From Microcaldota archaeon (GTDB lineage: Archaea > Micrarchaeota > Micrarchaeia > Anstonellales > Bilamarchaeaceae): a DNA stretch of 6,954 bases. The notes beneath the pieces are model-generated. The model did not search any database. It saw only the letters and a program-made list of their open reading frames with translations, and was not told the DNA's origin. Made by a program: the position numbers and the translations under genes. The stretch is taken from assembly GCA_018813445.1 (NCBI GenBank), contig JAHJBR010000158.1, forward strand, positions 1 through 6,954, read 5' to 3'. Below, piece after piece: positions 5,417-6,954 of this stretch (position 1 is its first letter; the number at the start of each line of letters is the position of its first letter).

Positions 5417-6265
5417 ATTCACTGAAACGAATTTTCCGTAGTCTTCGGTTATTACAAATCCTGCGGGATTGGTGCAGAATGTGCGTACAAAATCATCATG
5501 GCTTTTTGTGCGAATATGGAATTTAGGATCCCAGTTTATTTCCGTGAATTCCTCCATCACTTCATTGGTTACTTCTACTCTTACACCTATATCTAAGGGC
5601 CCGTACTGGTATGGAAGGCCTAGTTTTGAAGCAAGGTCCAAAAGCCATCTTGAACCTGCTCTTCCTGGTGCAAGTATTACGTATTTTGCATCTACTTTTG
5701 TTTGTTTTCCATCTTTTTCAATTACAACTCCTGCAATTTTTCCATCCTTAACCATCAGGTCTACTGCCTTGGTTTTCACCATTACTTCTACTCCCATTTT
5801 CTCCATTTCAGCCTTTATTCCGCCAACTATTTTTGGAAGAAAGTCAGAACCTATGTGCTTCTGTTTTATTGGAATGTATTTTATCCCTGCGCGCATAGCT
5901 CTTTTCTGAAGATCCTTGGTTTTTGGATGTATTTGAGATTCTTTATCCATTCCGTATTTTACAAATAATTGGTCAACATAATCTATCATTGAATCTGCAT
6001 CGCTTTTGGATACGAATTCAAGCATGTTTCCTCCAATTTCTGGATTGAGATTTATCTTTCCATCTGAAAAGGTTCCGCTTCCGCCCATTCCTTGGATATA
6101 ATGTATTCCGGCAGTGTTTCCGCCATTTTTTATTTTAGCCATGCGTTCCTCTATATCGTCTCCCATTTCAACCAAAAGGACGTCGAAGCCCTGCTTGCCT
6201 AGAAGATATGAAGCGAACATCCCGGCAGGACCTGCCCCTACAACAACCACTCTCGCTGTCATCAT
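5414..6265 (-). CDS. FAD-dependent dehydrogenase (COG2509-like), N-terminal part ending at in-frame TGA
   Basis: 283 residues. The N-terminus has the dinucleotide-binding VVVGAGPAGMFASYLL with GxGxxG at residues 10-15 and the ribose-binding acidic residue E33. Next comes GGSGTFSDGKI (61-71), a strong family marker. Further blocks are a QKRAMRAGIKYIPI region, YVILAPGRAGSRWL, a GVRVEV segment, and CTNPAGFVITEDYGKFVSVN just before the stop. Relatives continue V-N-G-H-S at this point, and here the glycine codon position is TGA, followed by His-Ser. The whole reading is 4871-6265 in one frame. The enzyme should bind FAD and probably NAD(P)H; the substrate is unknown. It is first in the operon with DUF2666-like, mevalonate kinase and Lrp genes. 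Two ATGs are adjacent (6265 and 6262); AGGGTG at 6270-6275 is 4 or 7 nt away, so the second may be used. Confidence 0.85.
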   Translation of the reverse strand: MMTARVVVVGAGPAGMFASYLLGKQGFDVLLVEMGDDIEERMAKIKNGGNTAGIHYIQGMGGSGTFSDGKINLNPEIGGNMLEFVSKSDADSMIDYVDQLFVKYGMDKESQIHPKTKDLQKRAMRAGIKYIPIKQKHIGSDFLPKIVGGIKAEMEKMGVEVMVKTKAVDLMVKDGKIAGVVIEKDGKQTKVDAKYVILAPGRAGSRWLLDLASKLGLPYQYGPLDIGVRVEVTNEVMEEFTEINWDPKFHIRTKSHDDFVRTFCTNPAGFVITEDYGKFVSVN

Positions 6266-6269
6266 TATA

Positions 6270-6275
6270 CACCCT
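6270..6275 (-). promoter_or_regulatory. Ribosome binding site of the FAD dehydrogenase operon
   Basis: AGGGTG on the minus strand lies 4 nt before the first ATG (6265) and 7 nt before the second (6262). The wider spacing to the second ATG is the more usual one. Its presence implies a short 5' leader, unlike the leaderless genes elsewhere in the window. Confidence 0.5.
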
Positions 6276-6310
6276 AAAATTTGTACCTGTTATTAGATAA
6301 GAGCGAATCT

Positions 6311-6318
6311 TTTATAAA
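6311..6318 (+). promoter_or_regulatory. TATA box of yjbQ, possibly shared with the divergent operon
   Basis: TTTATAAA sits so that transcription would start near 6338-6340, leaving a leader of about 10-12 nt that includes the AGGTGG site. The octamer is self-complementary, so it could also direct minus-strand transcription starting near 6289, which would give the FAD operon a leader of about 24 nt containing its AGGGTG site. The plus-strand use is the better supported. Confidence 0.5.
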
Positions 6319-6339
6319 TGATTGCAGGCTGATTGAACT

Positions 6340-6345
6340 AGGTGG
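6340..6345 (+). promoter_or_regulatory. Ribosome binding site deciding the yjbQ start
   Basis: AGGTGG lies 4 nt upstream of the ATG at 6350. It favours this start over an in-frame ATG at 6281, which lies upstream of the TATA box and would add 23 residues not expected in the family. Confidence 0.65.
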
Positions 6346-6349
6346 AAAT

Positions 6350-6760
6350 ATGAAAACAAGCACTGCTTATTTGGAGTTTAATACTAAGGAAAGAGTGGAA
6401 TTCTTGAATATTACGGATAAAGTACAGAAGGTTATTAATGAGAGTAAGATAAAGGAAGGGATTGTGCTTGTTAATCCGATGCATATAACTTCTGCAGTGA
6501 TTGTGAATGATAATGAGCAGGGTTTGATTTCGGATTTCAAAAGGGTTTTGGAAAAACTGGTTCCTTATAATTCGCAGTATGCACATAATGTGGGCGAGGA
6601 TAATGCTGCATCGCATATCTGGAGGCAGCTCATAGGCCATCAGGTAGTTATGCCTATTACTAATGGGAGATTGGATTTGGGTACTTGGGAACAGATATTC
6701 TATTGCGAATTTGATGGGCAAAGAAGGAAGAGAGTGCTAATAAAAGTTATTGGCGAATAG
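6350..6760 (+). CDS. yjbQ: YjbQ/UPF0047 family protein
   Basis: A 136-residue protein, the normal size for UPF0047 (YjbQ) proteins. Seen: [19 protein letters not shown] (residues 36-54) with H45, the YAHN segment with H79, [19 protein letters not shown] (84-102) with H89, then [18 protein letters not shown] (106-123) and [11 protein letters not shown] at the end. These match the family signature, with E in place of the more common Q after GTW, and with P-M-H-I-T-S where many members have P-H-T-T-A. Family knowledge: small trimeric proteins; the E. coli member has been reported to have weak thiamin phosphate synthase activity, but the physiological role is unsettled, so none is assigned here. 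It is transcribed away from the FAD operon from its own promoter and ends 1 nt from the convergent neighbour's stop codon. Confidence 0.9.
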   Translation: MKTSTAYLEFNTKERVEFLNITDKVQKVINESKIKEGIVLVNPMHITSAVIVNDNEQGLISDFKRVLEKLVPYNSQYAHNVGEDNAASHIWRQLIGHQVVMPITNGRLDLGTWEQIFYCEFDGQRRKRVLIKVIGE

Positions 6761-6761
6761 A

Positions 6762-6954
6762 TTAAGATTTTCTCTTTCTACTATATCTTCTTCTATATCT
6801 ATAGATAATGTATATGATTAATGGGACTATTAGAAGTAAAAGCCACCAATACCAGCATATGCTTAGGAATTGATTGTATCCCAATATATTGCAGAAACCA
6901 AATATGCAGCATTGTCCTATTGGTTGCTTGGGTTGTACATCTATATTTGCAAAC
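6762..6954 (-). CDS. C-terminal tail of a membrane-anchored protein (partial)
   Basis: The last 63 residues of a gene entering from the right edge; the stop TAA is at 6762-6764. The visible part begins FANIDVQPKQPIGQCCIFGF, then CNILGYNQFLSIC. A single hydrophobic, aromatic-led segment follows (WYWWLLLLIVPLIIYIIY, about residues 34-51), and the end is a strongly basic tail RYRRRYSRKRKS. This is the layout of a C-terminal membrane anchor: the bulk of the protein would lie outside the cell with the arginine/lysine tail inside. Four cysteines (two adjacent, one four residues later, one just before the membrane segment) cluster on the outer side. Uninterrupted reading for 63 codons, ending 1 nt from the yjbQ stop, and a protein-like hydrophobic/basic pattern support a real gene. 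The family is not recognised and no function is assigned. Confidence 0.7.
   Translation of the reverse strand, partial: FANIDVQPKQPIGQCCIFGFCNILGYNQFLSICWYWWLLLLIVPLIIYIIYRYRRRYSRKRKS

Noticed and set aside
6281..6349. Longer yjbQ starting at the ATG at 6281
   Set aside because: That ATG lies upstream of the TATA box at 6311-6318. The ATG at 6350 has a strong AGGTGG site and gives the normal family length.
1..6954. CRISPR arrays, tRNA or rRNA genes, insertion sequences
   Set aside because: No direct repeats of CRISPR type, no cloverleaf-like GGTTC/TTCGA regions outside coding DNA, and no transposase motifs were seen by eye. Nearly all the sequence is accounted for by protein genes.

Overview
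The window is an AT-rich, gene-dense stretch that reads as archaeal. The reasons are: an archaeal-type isopentenyl phosphate kinase, an archaeal-type mevalonate kinase and an Lrp/AsnC regulator; TATA boxes placed about 25 bp ahead of start codons with no room for a leader (leaderless genes); GGTG-type ribosome binding sites inside operons; and a protein resembling DUF2666, a family I associate with methanogens and DPANN-type lineages. I cannot name the species. A DPANN-like lineage (Micrarchaeota or Diapherotrites type) or a relative of the methanogens would both fit.

Layout. Positions 1-997 (minus strand): ubiX followed by a UbiD-family decarboxylase in a 4-nt stop/start overlap; ubiD runs off the left edge. 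Positions 998-1100: a divergent promoter region. Positions 1101-2591 (plus strand): isopentenyl phosphate kinase, then endonuclease III with its own promoter. Positions 2592-2707: a gene-free stretch with a 10-bp hairpin between convergent units. Positions 2708-6265 (minus strand): a compact operon transcribed in the order FAD-dependent dehydrogenase (COG2509-like, interrupted by one in-frame TGA), DUF2666-like protein, mevalonate kinase, Lrp/AsnC regulator, with 4-7 nt between genes. Positions 6266-6349: a second divergent promoter region. Positions 6350-6760 (plus strand): a YjbQ/UPF0047 protein. Positions 6762-6954 (minus strand): the C-terminal tail of a membrane-anchored protein that enters from the right edge.

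How the genes fit together. Mevalonate kinase makes mevalonate 5-phosphate. In the archaeal (modified) mevalonate pathway this is dehydrated by an AcnX-type enzyme (not in this window), decarboxylated to isopentenyl phosphate by a UbiD-family enzyme that needs prenylated FMN made by UbiX, and phosphorylated to isopentenyl diphosphate by isopentenyl phosphate kinase. Four of the genes therefore belong to one route to archaeal lipids. The points most worth a second look are the in-frame TGA in the FAD enzyme, the unexplained DUF2666-like and FAD proteins in the mevalonate kinase operon, and the Lrp regulator at the end of that operon.
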